DNA of 64,000 nt from positions 1 through 64,000 of the forward strand of contig NZ_JAIVLG010000007.1 in the NCBI RefSeq assembly GCF_020524545.1, given 5' to 3'. The position numbers and the translations under genes were made by a program. Below are positions 49,917 through 58,380 of the stretch, one piece after another (the first letter of the stretch is position 1; every line of letters begins with the position of its first letter). The notes beneath the pieces were generated by a model. It saw only the letters and a list, made by a program, of their open reading frames with translations. It searched no databases and was not told the origin of the DNA. Source of the stretch: Microbacterium paraoxydans (lineage in GTDB: Bacteria > Actinomycetota > Actinomycetes > Actinomycetales > Microbacteriaceae).

Positions 49917-51203
49917 TCAGGAAGCGGGCGTGAACCAGGTCGAGACGCCGGACTGCAGATCGCTACCGAGCTGCTCGGGCGTCTTGTCACCGAGGAACAT
50001 CGCCTGGATGTCCGGTCCGAGCACGGCCGTACCGGTGGGGTCGCCGTAGCGGAAGTTCACGAGCAGCAGGTAAGGCGCCGGGTTGGCGGTGTACTGCTCG
50101 TTCATCTCCTGCATCAGCGGGTCGGAGTACGTCACGCCGGGGAGCGCCGAGAACTGGTCGACCTCGTCGGCGACGAGCTGACCGAACTCCTCGGTGGTCA
50201 TCCAGTTGAGCAGCTCCGTGGCGGCCTCCTGGTTGTCGCTGGAGGCGTTGATGCCGAAGCTGCCGTCGGCGTAGCCGGGCGTCACGGCGTGATCGAGCGC
50301 GCTGTCCGGTGCCGGCGGGACCTCATAGACACCCCACTCGGTGTCGGGTGCCGAGTTCTGGAAGGTCGGAAGGTCGAACGAGCCACCGGGCCACTGCGCC
50401 GCCTGGCCCGAGGTGAACTGCAGCACCGCGTCGGCGACGGCGATCGCGTTGACGTTCTTGTCGAGGTACTTCTGCATGTCCTTGACGATCTGCAGGGAGG
50501 ACACGTACGCCGGGTCCGTGAAGTCGACCTCGCCGCTGAGCACCTTCTCCTCGAAGTCCGCACCCCCGTAGTGGGCCGAGCCGACGATGTCGTGGAACAT
50601 CGGGAGCACCCAATCCTCGCGGGCGCCGAGGGCCATGGGGGTGATCCCCTCGTCGAGGAGCGTCTCCTGCAGGTCGATGAACTCGTCCCAGTCGGTCGGC
50701 TCCTCGAGACCCTTCTCGTCGAAGAGGGTCTTGTTGTAGAACATCTGCATGGTCTGGTACGCGAAGGGGACGCCGTAGGTCTTTCCATCGTCCTTGCCCT
50801 GCGCGGCACGAAGAACCGTCGGATCGAACTGGTCCAGGCCGTCGACGATGTCGTCGATCGGCACGATCTGCTCGGACTGGATCGCCGGCTGCACCCCGCC
50901 GTAGGCGCGGAGCATGGCGATGTCGGGACCGTCGCTGCCTTCGAGCCCGGTGGCGAGGATCTGGTTGTACTCGGTGGGCTGGAAACCCTCGAACTCCACC
51001 GTCACCCCGGGGTGCGATTCCTCGTACACGTCGAACACGGCCTCCCACTTGGGAGAGGACGACGCCTGCCAGGACCAGATCTTGAGCGTGACGTCGTCGC
51101 CCCCGCCGTCCGCGCCGGAGGATGCCGGAGCACAGCCGGCCACGGCGAGTCCCGAGGCGAGAACGGCCGCGGTGAGCGCATAGCGCGTCGATTTGTGTCG
51201 CAT
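49917..51203 (-). CDS. Extracellular sugar-binding lipoprotein of an ABC importer
   Basis: A 428-residue solute-binding protein. A signal peptide ends in lipobox LAVAGC with Cys24, followed by a Ser/Gly/Asp linker and a mature domain typical of family 1 binding proteins (VTLKIWSWQASSSPKWEAVF; FAYQTMQMFYNKTLFDEKGL; AAQWPGGSFDLPTF). First gene of the ABC operon; ATG 51203 has GAGAGGAACCTC upstream. Ligand unknown: the neighbouring NamZ-like gene suggests a peptidoglycan-derived sugar, but a plant or fungal oligosaccharide is equally possible by sequence. Confidence 0.92.
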   Translation of the reverse strand: MRHKSTRYALTAAVLASGLAVAGCAPASSGADGGGDDVTLKIWSWQASSSPKWEAVFDVYEESHPGVTVEFEGFQPTEYNQILATGLEGSDGPDIAMLRAYGGVQPAIQSEQIVPIDDIVDGLDQFDPTVLRAAQGKDDGKTYGVPFAYQTMQMFYNKTLFDEKGLEEPTDWDEFIDLQETLLDEGITPMALGAREDWVLPMFHDIVGSAHYGGADFEEKVLSGEVDFTDPAYVSSLQIVKDMQKYLDKNVNAIAVADAVLQFTSGQAAQWPGGSFDLPTFQNSAPDTEWGVYEVPPAPDSALDHAVTPGYADGSFGINASSDNQEAATELLNWMTTEEFGQLVADEVDQFSALPGVTYSDPLMQEMNEQYTANPAPYLLLVNFRYGDPTGTAVLGPDIQAMFLGDKTPEQLGSDLQSGVSTWFTPAS

Positions 51204-51487
51204 GAGGTTCCTCTCGAATGGTGTGAGAGCCGCTCGTGAGGGCGGCTCCCCTGCTGGGAACAGAGGAGCATCGGGCCGTGTCGGTATCGAGCGGGCACGG
51301 TGGACACCTCTGTCGTTCGGCGGATCGTGCACAAGCCCGACGCGCATTAGCCACTCTGGACAATAATTTTCACAAGCGCAAGCCTCGTCGAAAAAATGTT
51401 TTCAACACGAAACACCCCTGACATCACCCTCGATGCCGTGGCCGAGCACCCCAACCGCTGACGCCTGTCGAGAGGGCCGAACACGAG
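51204..51487 (-). promoter_or_regulatory. Upstream region of the ABC operon with operator-like palindrome
   Basis: The region is AT-rich for this genome at 51355-51412. GAAAAAATGTTTTC (51390-51403) has GAAAA/TTTTC arms like RpiR/MurR-type operators. A second block GTGAAAATTATTG (minus strand, 51361-51373) resembles TTGAAAATCAATG upstream of namZ (45752-45764). A regulator gene is not in the window. No ORF here looks coding. Confidence 0.45.
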
Positions 51488-51522
51488 AAAGGGCCGCACC
51501 TCCCCGGGAGGTGCGGCCCTTT
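51488..51522 (-). terminator. Rho-independent terminator of trxA
   Basis: AAAGGGCCGCACCTCC pairs perfectly with GGAGGTGCGGCCCTTT around a 3-nt loop, 12 nt after the trxA stop codon. On the minus strand it ends in TTT followed by CTCGTG. Confidence 0.88.
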
Positions 51523-51534
51523 CGACTCAGAACG

Positions 51535-51858
51535 TCAGCCGATGAACGCGGCGAGATCCTTCTCGAGCGCGGGCTTCGGCTTGGCGCCGATGATGGTCGT
51601 CTTGACCTCGCCGCCCTGGAAGACCTTCATCGCCGGGATCGACGTGATCTGGTACTTCATAGCCAGCTGGGGGTTCTCATCGACGTTGAGCTTGAGGATG
51701 GTGATCTTGTCGGGGTTGTCCGCCTGGATCGCGTCCAGGACCGGCGCGACCATACGACACGGTCCGCACCACTCGGCCCAGAAGTCCACCAGCACGGGAC
51801 CGTCGGCCTGCAGAACGTCCTGCTCCCAGGTCGCCTGGCTCGTAGCCTTTGCACTCAT
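51535..51858 (-). CDS. trxA: Thioredoxin
   Basis: A 107-residue classic thioredoxin with active site WCGPC at 30-34, cis-Pro in TSIPAMKVF and the usual DFWAEWCGPCRMVAPVLDAI helix. It reduces protein disulfides using electrons from TrxB, whose gene is 64 nt upstream in the same direction. Confidence 0.97.
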   Translation of the reverse strand: MSAKATSQATWEQDVLQADGPVLVDFWAEWCGPCRMVAPVLDAIQADNPDKITILKLNVDENPQLAMKYQITSIPAMKVFQGGEVKTTIIGAKPKPALEKDLAAFIG

Positions 51859-51922
51859 CAGAGTTCTCCTTGATTCGAGGTTCGCCTGCTACAACAGCCG
51901 ACGAGGGGAAAGTGTTCCCGGA

Positions 51923-52903
51923 CTACGCCGAGGCGGTGAGGACCTCGGCGGCTTCCGCAGCCGGGACCTCGACGGATGCGTCCTCGAGGTCTGCGAGGAA
52001 GTGCTCCGCGTCAAGGGCCGCGACCGTTCCCGTACCGGCAGCGGTGATGGCCTGACGGTACGTGGGGTCGATGACGTCGCCCGCGGCGAACACCCCGGGC
52101 ACCGAGGTCTTCGACGAGCGGCCGTCGACCCAGATCGTGCCCTCGGGCGTCAACTCGAGCTTGTCGTGCACGAGGTGCGTGCGCGGGTCGTTGCCGATCG
52201 CGATGAACAGGCCGTCGATGGGCAGGTCGCGCAGCGTGCCGTCGACCGTGGAGCGCAGCTGCACACCACTGACCGAGTCTCCGCCGAGGACCTCGACGAC
52301 TTCGCTGTTCCACACGAACTCGATCTTCTCGTTCGCGAACGCGCGCTCCTGCATGATCTTCGAGGCGCGCAGCGTGTCCTTGCGGTGGATGACGTAGACC
52401 TTCTCCGCGAAACGCGTGAGGAAGGTCGCCTCCTCCATCGCCGAGTCGCCGCCGCCGACGACCGCGATCGTCTTCTCGCGGAAGAAGAAGCCGTCGCACG
52501 TGGCGCACCAGGAGACGCCGTAACCGGACAGGCGCTCTTCGCCCTCGATGTGGAGCTTGCGATACGCCGAACCCGTCGCATAGATCACGGACTGGGCCTC
52601 GTGCTCGACACCGCTTCCGAGGATGACCTTCTTGACCGGCCCGTCGAGCTGCAGCTCGGTGACGTCGTCGTAGACGACCTCGGTGCCGAACTTCTCCGCC
52701 TGCTCCTGGAACTTCGCCATCAGTTCCGGACCCTGGATGCCCTCGGGGAACCCGGGATAGTTCTCGACCTCGGTGGTGTTCATCAGCTCGCCGCCGACCT
52801 CCACCGAGCTCGCGATGAGCAGAGGCTTGAGGTTCGCTCGGGCCGCGTAGATGGCAGCCGTGAATCCGGCGGGGCCGGAGCCGATGATGATGACCTGACG
52901 CAT
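51923..52903 (-). CDS. trxB: Thioredoxin-disulfide reductase
   Basis: A 326-residue low-molecular-weight flavoenzyme. FAD-binding GSGPAG lies at 8-13, redox-active CATC at 133-136, NADPH-binding GGGDSAMEEATFL follows, and the C-terminal FAD motif is GVFAAGDVIDP. A C-terminal acidic extension of about 20 residues (EVPAAEAAEVLTASA) exceeds E. coli TrxB. It forms the NADPH-to-thioredoxin pathway with trxA. Confidence 0.97.
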   Translation of the reverse strand: MRQVIIIGSGPAGFTAAIYAARANLKPLLIASSVEVGGELMNTTEVENYPGFPEGIQGPELMAKFQEQAEKFGTEVVYDDVTELQLDGPVKKVILGSGVEHEAQSVIYATGSAYRKLHIEGEERLSGYGVSWCATCDGFFFREKTIAVVGGGDSAMEEATFLTRFAEKVYVIHRKDTLRASKIMQERAFANEKIEFVWNSEVVEVLGGDSVSGVQLRSTVDGTLRDLPIDGLFIAIGNDPRTHLVHDKLELTPEGTIWVDGRSSKTSVPGVFAAGDVIDPTYRQAITAAGTGTVAALDAEHFLADLEDASVEVPAAEAAEVLTASA

Positions 52904-52999
52904 GTGCTCTCCGTCTTAGAAACTGCAGTCGAATGACCTTCGAGTGCTTCAACCCATGGTAACCGCGAGGCATTCCCCCGCCAGTGTGGTGCGGGTCGA

Positions 53000-54616
53000 T
53001 CAGCGTCCGGGGAGGAACCTGCGGACCAGACCGCCGGCAGCCTTGAGCTCCGGGGCGCGCATCGCGGCGAGGATGGCGACGTAGACCACGATCACCGTGA
53101 GGCCGATGAGAGCGGTAGCGAAGACGCCCGCGATCACGCTCGACGTGGCCCAGCCGTCCGTGCCGCCCAGCAGCACGAACGTGCCCCACCCGGCGAGGCC
53201 GGCGGGGATGCCCGCGATCCCGAAACGGAAGATCGCCGTCACCCACGAGCGGACGTGCAGCCCGCCGATCTTTCGATGCAGCAACCACGTGGCGATGATC
53301 ATCTGGAGGGTGCTCGCGAGCGACTGCCCGAGTGCGACAGCGGCGGCGAGAGACGTCAGCGGGATGACGCCCGCCTCCCGCAGCCCCAGGGCGATGAGGG
53401 CGGTGCCCACGATGAGGGCGCACTGGATGATCGTGAACCAGAACGGCGTGCGCGTGTCGTCGTAGGCGTAGAAGGTGCGCTGCACGATGAACAGGATCGT
53501 CAACGGGATGAGGCCGAACAGGTATGCGATCAGCACCAGAGCGGCTGCCTGTGCGTCAGCGGCCGACTCGGTGAAGACGCGGGATGCAGGTATCGACGCG
53601 GCAGCGACCGCCGCCGTGGCCGCCACGATGAAGAAGAGCAGCGTGCGGATGCTTTTCGCGATGTCCGCGCGGACGTCTTCGTGGCGCCCGGCCGCGGCGT
53701 GGCCACTGATCTGGGTGAAGTAGGGGGTACCGATCGACAGCACGATCACCGAGTACGGGAGCATGAAGATCAACCAGGCATTGGCGGTCACCGTCGCGGA
53801 TGCACCGAGTCCCGCGACCTCGCTGACGATGTATCCCTGCAGCACCCCCGCGGAAAGGCTCGCGAAGGCCATCAGGAAGGTCCACCCGGCGAGGCGCCCG
53901 ACATTGCCCAGACCCACGCCGCGCCAGCGGAAGTCGGGCTTCAGGGCGAGTCCCGTTCGTCGCCAGAACACCAGCAGCACGACGGCCTGAAGCGCGATAC
54001 CGAGGGTGGCTGTGCCACCGAGCAGGGTGATCATCGACGGCGTCCAGTCGGCCGCCTTCGTGGACACCGGACCGAACAACGCGCCGAGGGCGATGAAGCC
54101 GGCGATCGAGACGATGTTGTTGATGACGGGGGCCCACGTGAACGGACCGAAGATCTTGCGTGCGTTGAGAGCTTCGCCCAGCATGGCGTACAGGCCGTAG
54201 AGGAGGATCTGCGGGAGGCACCAGTAGGCGAGCGCCGTGGCGAGGGCGAGTGTGGCCGCGTTGGCCTTGCCCGCGACGAGATGCACGAGCCACGGCGCGG
54301 CTGCGGTCGCGATTGCGGTCACCACCACCAGGACGACGGTGCCCAGAGTGAAGAGCTTCGAGATGAACGCATTGCCACCGTCGGCATCGGCGGTTGCCTT
54401 GACGATCTGCGGCACGATGACCGCGGTGAGCACCCCGACCGAGATCAGGGAGAAAACGCTGTTGGGCAGCTGGTTCGCGTAGGTGAACGCGTCCGCAGCC
54501 TCGGACGCCACCGACCCGATCACGCCGACGAGCACGATGCTGCGCAGCAGTCCCGTGACGCGGGAGACCATGGTGCCTGCTCCGATGATGGCGCTCGCGC
54601 GTCCGAGACTAGTCAC
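53000..54616 (-). CDS. murJ: Lipid II flippase MurJ (MviN)
   Basis: A 538-residue MOP-superfamily membrane protein, about 14 hydrophobic segments. Conserved parts: ASAIIGAGTMVSRVTGLLRS at the start, DAFTYANQLPNSVFSLISVG and GEALNARKIFGPFTWAPVIN. It flips lipid II to the outer face for RodA/PBP synthesis. It lacks the C-terminal pseudokinase extension of mycobacterial MurJ. Start GTG 54616 overlaps the preceding gene by 8 nt (GTGACTAG) and leads into the conserved first helix. Confidence 0.95.
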   Translation of the reverse strand: MTSLGRASAIIGAGTMVSRVTGLLRSIVLVGVIGSVASEAADAFTYANQLPNSVFSLISVGVLTAVIVPQIVKATADADGGNAFISKLFTLGTVVLVVVTAIATAAAPWLVHLVAGKANAATLALATALAYWCLPQILLYGLYAMLGEALNARKIFGPFTWAPVINNIVSIAGFIALGALFGPVSTKAADWTPSMITLLGGTATLGIALQAVVLLVFWRRTGLALKPDFRWRGVGLGNVGRLAGWTFLMAFASLSAGVLQGYIVSEVAGLGASATVTANAWLIFMLPYSVIVLSIGTPYFTQISGHAAAGRHEDVRADIAKSIRTLLFFIVAATAAVAAASIPASRVFTESAADAQAAALVLIAYLFGLIPLTILFIVQRTFYAYDDTRTPFWFTIIQCALIVGTALIALGLREAGVIPLTSLAAAVALGQSLASTLQMIIATWLLHRKIGGLHVRSWVTAIFRFGIAGIPAGLAGWGTFVLLGGTDGWATSSVIAGVFATALIGLTVIVVYVAILAAMRAPELKAAGGLVRRFLPGR

Positions 54617-56744
54617 GCTTCTCCTCGGCCACCGTTGCCACGGCATCGTCTTCTTCCACCGCTGTCTCACGGCGCTTGCGGCGGATCGTGCGGATCACGC
54701 CGAGAGCGATCAGAAGGACTGCGAGTCCTCCGAAGATCACGAGGCCGATCGTCTCCCACTCGGCACGGACCGCGACACGGATCGTCTGATCCCCTTGGAT
54801 CTGCACACCCGTTGGGCTGTAGAGGCTGAGGCGCAGATCGACCTCGCCGCTGCCCACCCGTGCCGACACCGGAACCTTCACGCGCGTCGTCGAGTTCGGC
54901 TGCACGACCGTCTCGGTCATGGGTTTGACGTCGAGACGCGGGTCGGTGGGCGAGACGAACAACTGCACCGTGACCGGCCACGGCAGGTCGTTGCGGACCG
55001 CGATCGGGAGGTCGGCGTTGGCCGCGAGCAGCTGGATCGTGCTGGAGGGCGGGATGTTCACGGCGTCCAGCGTCGCCCGCGTCTGCGCCTGATGATCGGC
55101 GACGCTCTCGGTGAACGCGCTCGCCGAGGCCCCCACGGCCAGCGTGCGGAGGATCCTGATGCGCTCCGGACTCAGCAGCACCTGGGGGTCTTCGAGGATG
55201 GAAGAGAAGGCAGTGAGCCTCCCCTCGTCGGCAAGGAGCGTCCCCACGGCGGCGGAGCGGGTGGCGTCGGGTTCGGCGGTCACGGTCGCGGCGACCGGTG
55301 GTGTCGCGCGGAGTGAGGAAAGCGTGAATCCGAGGGAGTCCGCCGCCGAGATCGCATCGCGGAGGGCGTCCGCGCTGCGAGTCTCGTCCCGGTCCAGACC
55401 GATGAGCAGAGGAGCGCCGGCCGAGCGGGCCTGAGCGAACTGGAGACGCGCAGTCGCCTCCGCGAGGAGACGCTGGCGGTCGACGGTGCTTTCCTCCGCG
55501 GCGACGTCCGACAGCACCTCGGAGGTGGCCGTGTCGGTGACGAGGAGGTCGTACCCCGCCGCCGTCGCGTGGGCGGCGTTCCGTCCGCCGACGGCCGCTG
55601 ACGACACGATCGTGGTCGTCCCCTCTCCGAGGTACCCCGTGAACGCGGTGAGGTCGGCCGCCGTGACGTCATCCTGCGGCCAGAGCAGCCGCGGCAGAGC
55701 GCCCTCGACCGCGGTGAGCTCCTCATCCCTCGGGAGGGCGGTGGACTCCGCGGCATCAGGAGTCGGGCCGGGCGTCGCAGCCGGGCCGTCCGTGGGGGTG
55801 GGCGTCTCCGGGGCCTGGGGGAAGTTCGCGTCGTCCAGGAAGGGGGCGAAGGTCATCGGCTGCAGCAGCTCGGGCAGGCCTGCCTGCGCCTGCGCGGCGG
55901 CATCCGCATCCCCGAACTGCAACGCGAACCGCGCGTTCGGAAGCCCGTCGAGCCGCGTGAGCCAGTCCTGTGCGCTCTCGGGTGCGGCCGTGCCGAGCGC
56001 CCGGATCGCGGCGATGACGGACGGGTCGATCGCGATCACGGCCGTCGTGCCCGCGAGGCCGTCGAGCTGCGCGGTCAGAGCGCCGTCGGTATCGGTGAGG
56101 GCCGCGAGCTCCTCGGCGGTCAGCAGCGATCCTCCCTCGGGCGTCGCGGTGAGCGGAACGATGACGCCGATCTGCGTCGTCTGCGAGTCCGCCACGACCA
56201 GCACGGTCGTCGCCGTCGTGTCGACTTCGGCCCCCGCGTCTTCGCCACCGGCCGTTGCGCCGGTGAGTTCCGCGCGTAGCGGGTACACGCCGGGGGCGAG
56301 GTCGCCGAGCGTGTCTTCGGGGACGAAGATCGTGGTCGTCCCCGAGTCGCCGGCATCGATCGGATCGGTCTCGTCGACTCCGATCGGGGTGAACTCTCCC
56401 GCAGCCTCGCCTTCGTCGAGCCAGCTCGTCACCGCCGCATCATCGGCCAGTGGCGTGCGGTTGAGCTCGACCTCGACCTGTCCGGAGCCGAGCCTCTCGT
56501 CGGTGCCGTTGTCGAGGGTGAGCAGTGCAGAGGTCGATGACCCCGGTGCGACGAGTCCGCGCATGCCTGCGGAGACGTGCAGTTCGACGGCCTGATCGTC
56601 GTCCTTGGGTGTCTGGTCCGCAGCGAACGCCGCGCCCGGTACGCCCAGGACGCACGTGCCCATTGCGATCGCGAAAACCGCGGTCCTGCCTGCGAGCCGA
56701 TGCAGGCGCGCACGGAGGCCGGTTCCAGGGGTGATCGCGGTCAT
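54609..56744 (-). CDS. DUF6049-family secreted/membrane-anchored protein
   Basis: A 711-residue protein. A signal peptide ends near AAFAAD (about 42), a large extracytoplasmic region contains an Ig-like N-terminal part (ELHVSAGMRGLVAPGSSTSA) and a Thr/Pro-rich linker (TPTPTDGPAATPGPTPDA) near the middle, and a single C-terminal membrane helix (LVIFGGLAVLLIALGVI) precedes a short basic/acidic tail. It is the homologue, by position, of mycobacterial Rv3909 immediately upstream of murJ. Role unknown; association with cell-wall assembly is inferred from conserved neighbourhood. A -10-like TAGAAT lies at 56798-56803 on the minus strand. Confidence 0.82.
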   Translation of the reverse strand: MTAITPGTGLRARLHRLAGRTAVFAIAMGTCVLGVPGAAFAADQTPKDDDQAVELHVSAGMRGLVAPGSSTSALLTLDNGTDERLGSGQVEVELNRTPLADDAAVTSWLDEGEAAGEFTPIGVDETDPIDAGDSGTTTIFVPEDTLGDLAPGVYPLRAELTGATAGGEDAGAEVDTTATTVLVVADSQTTQIGVIVPLTATPEGGSLLTAEELAALTDTDGALTAQLDGLAGTTAVIAIDPSVIAAIRALGTAAPESAQDWLTRLDGLPNARFALQFGDADAAAQAQAGLPELLQPMTFAPFLDDANFPQAPETPTPTDGPAATPGPTPDAAESTALPRDEELTAVEGALPRLLWPQDDVTAADLTAFTGYLGEGTTTIVSSAAVGGRNAAHATAAGYDLLVTDTATSEVLSDVAAEESTVDRQRLLAEATARLQFAQARSAGAPLLIGLDRDETRSADALRDAISAADSLGFTLSSLRATPPVAATVTAEPDATRSAAVGTLLADEGRLTAFSSILEDPQVLLSPERIRILRTLAVGASASAFTESVADHQAQTRATLDAVNIPPSSTIQLLAANADLPIAVRNDLPWPVTVQLFVSPTDPRLDVKPMTETVVQPNSTTRVKVPVSARVGSGEVDLRLSLYSPTGVQIQGDQTIRVAVRAEWETIGLVIFGGLAVLLIALGVIRTIRRKRRETAVEEDDAVATVAEEKRD

Positions 56745-56849
56745 GGAGGTCTTCCTCGAGCGCCGGAGAGAGGCTGCTCGTGAGTACTGACCTCCTGATT
56801 CTAGGAGGCTCTACGAAGGAGAACCCTGAACACGCGTAGAGTGACGGCC

Positions 56850-58352
56850 GTGTCCGACACCCTCGCACCCGTCCCCGACCCACTCCGCAGCGCCGCTCTC
56901 GCGGCGGACCTCGATGCTGCAGACCTCCGTTCCGAGCCGCTTCGGCGACTCTGGGGAGAGGAAGCGGACGATGCCCTGGCGCGCGGGATGCGGGAGCCGA
57001 TCCTGCGCGCGATCGATGGTGACACCGGCGCGCTCGCCACCCTCGGACGCCTCTTCGTGCTCGGGTTGCCCCAGCCGCTGGTGCCAGTGGCCGCGGCGCT
57101 ACCGCGCCTCGGGGTGGATGGACTCGTCGCCCTCCGACTCGCGACGGCAGACGCCGACACCGTGACGCCGAGGGCGCTGCTGCGACCGCAGTCGTTCGTC
57201 GATGCGGACGGGGTCGGTGAGTGGTGGATCGCGAGCGACCTCGATGAGGTGGCTCTGGAGGGGGCGCTCCCGGATGATCACGTTCTCGGCGTCGGGGGCG
57301 CGTCCCGCACCCTCGCCGAGACCATCGTGCCGATCGAGGTCGATCGTGCCCTCGACCTCGGCACAGGCTGCGGCATTCAGGCGCTCCTGGTCGCCCGCCG
57401 GGCGGGCACTGTCGTGGCGACCGACATCTCGGCGCGCGCACTCGCGTACGCCGAACTCAACGCCCGCCTCAACGGGGTCGCCAACATCGAGTTCCGCCAG
57501 GGCAGCATGTTCGAGCCGGTCGCGGGGGAGGCGTTCGACCTGATCGTCTCCAATCCGCCGTTCGTCATCACGCCACGCGTCGACGGCGTCCCCGCGTACG
57601 AGTACCGCGACGGCGGCCTGATCGGTGATGCACTGGTCGAGCAGTTCGTTCGCACGGCCCCTGCCTTCCTGACGGAGAACGGAATCGTCCAGCTGCTGGG
57701 CAACTGGGAGTCCCGTTCGGGTGTCGGGGGCCTCGCCCGCCTCGCGGCCTGGGTGCCGGCCGACCTCGACCTCTGGGTGATCGAGCGCGAGGAGCTCTCA
57801 CCGCTCGGGTATGCCGAGCTGTGGATCCGTGACGGCGGCACCACTCCGCGTGATCCCGACTTCACCCCGCTGCTCACGGCGTGGCTCGACGACTTCGCCG
57901 CCCGCGGCGTGACCTCGATCGGCTTCGGGTACGTCCTGATGCGGCGGGGCTCATCCGGGGTCCCACTGCGGCGCACCGAGAAGATCGGACAGCACGTCTC
58001 GAACGTCGGCGCCGCACTGGCGACGGGGCTCGCCGCCCATGACGTGCTCACCCGGGGCATGCCGGCGACCCTGGTGGTGGCCGCCGATGTCACCGAGGCG
58101 CGGCACCTCCTCCCGGGAAACGACGACCCGAGCGTGATCGAGTTGCGTCAGGGCGGGGGATTCAGCCGCACGATCGCGGTGGATCCCGCGCTCGCCGGTT
58201 TCGTGGGAGCCTGCGACGGCGAGCTGGCCGTGGGGCAGATCGTCGCTGCGCTGGCGGACCTGTTCGAGGTGCCGTTGGCGGACCTGTGGGCAGAGCTCGA
58301 GCCCCGCATCCGTGACCTCGTGCTGGACGGCATCCTGATGCCGGGGGAATAG
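56850..58352 (+). CDS. Class I SAM-dependent methyltransferase (N5-glutamine/adenine type)
   Basis: A 500-residue protein: an N-terminal helical domain (about 1-110), a Rossmann methyltransferase domain with LDLGTGCG at about 169-176 and the NPPF catalytic motif at 235-238, and a C-terminal domain of about 200 residues. NPPF indicates methylation of an amide or amine nitrogen (HemK/PrmC, RsmC or RlmG-like); the substrate is unknown. TAGAGT at 56837-56842 lies 7 nt before GTG 56850, supporting a leaderless start; GTG 56841 is an alternative. Divergent from DUF6049. Confidence 0.82.
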   Translation: MSDTLAPVPDPLRSAALAADLDAADLRSEPLRRLWGEEADDALARGMREPILRAIDGDTGALATLGRLFVLGLPQPLVPVAAALPRLGVDGLVALRLATADADTVTPRALLRPQSFVDADGVGEWWIASDLDEVALEGALPDDHVLGVGGASRTLAETIVPIEVDRALDLGTGCGIQALLVARRAGTVVATDISARALAYAELNARLNGVANIEFRQGSMFEPVAGEAFDLIVSNPPFVITPRVDGVPAYEYRDGGLIGDALVEQFVRTAPAFLTENGIVQLLGNWESRSGVGGLARLAAWVPADLDLWVIEREELSPLGYAELWIRDGGTTPRDPDFTPLLTAWLDDFAARGVTSIGFGYVLMRRGSSGVPLRRTEKIGQHVSNVGAALATGLAAHDVLTRGMPATLVVAADVTEARHLLPGNDDPSVIELRQGGGFSRTIAVDPALAGFVGACDGELAVGQIVAALADLFEVPLADLWAELEPRIRDLVLDGILMPGE

Positions 58353-58380
58353 TCCCCCGATACATGCGTTGGAATAGATC

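Noticed and set aside
51236..51421. 61-aa open frame upstream of the ABC operon
   Set aside because: No ribosome-binding site or family signal; overlaps the AT-rich regulatory region.
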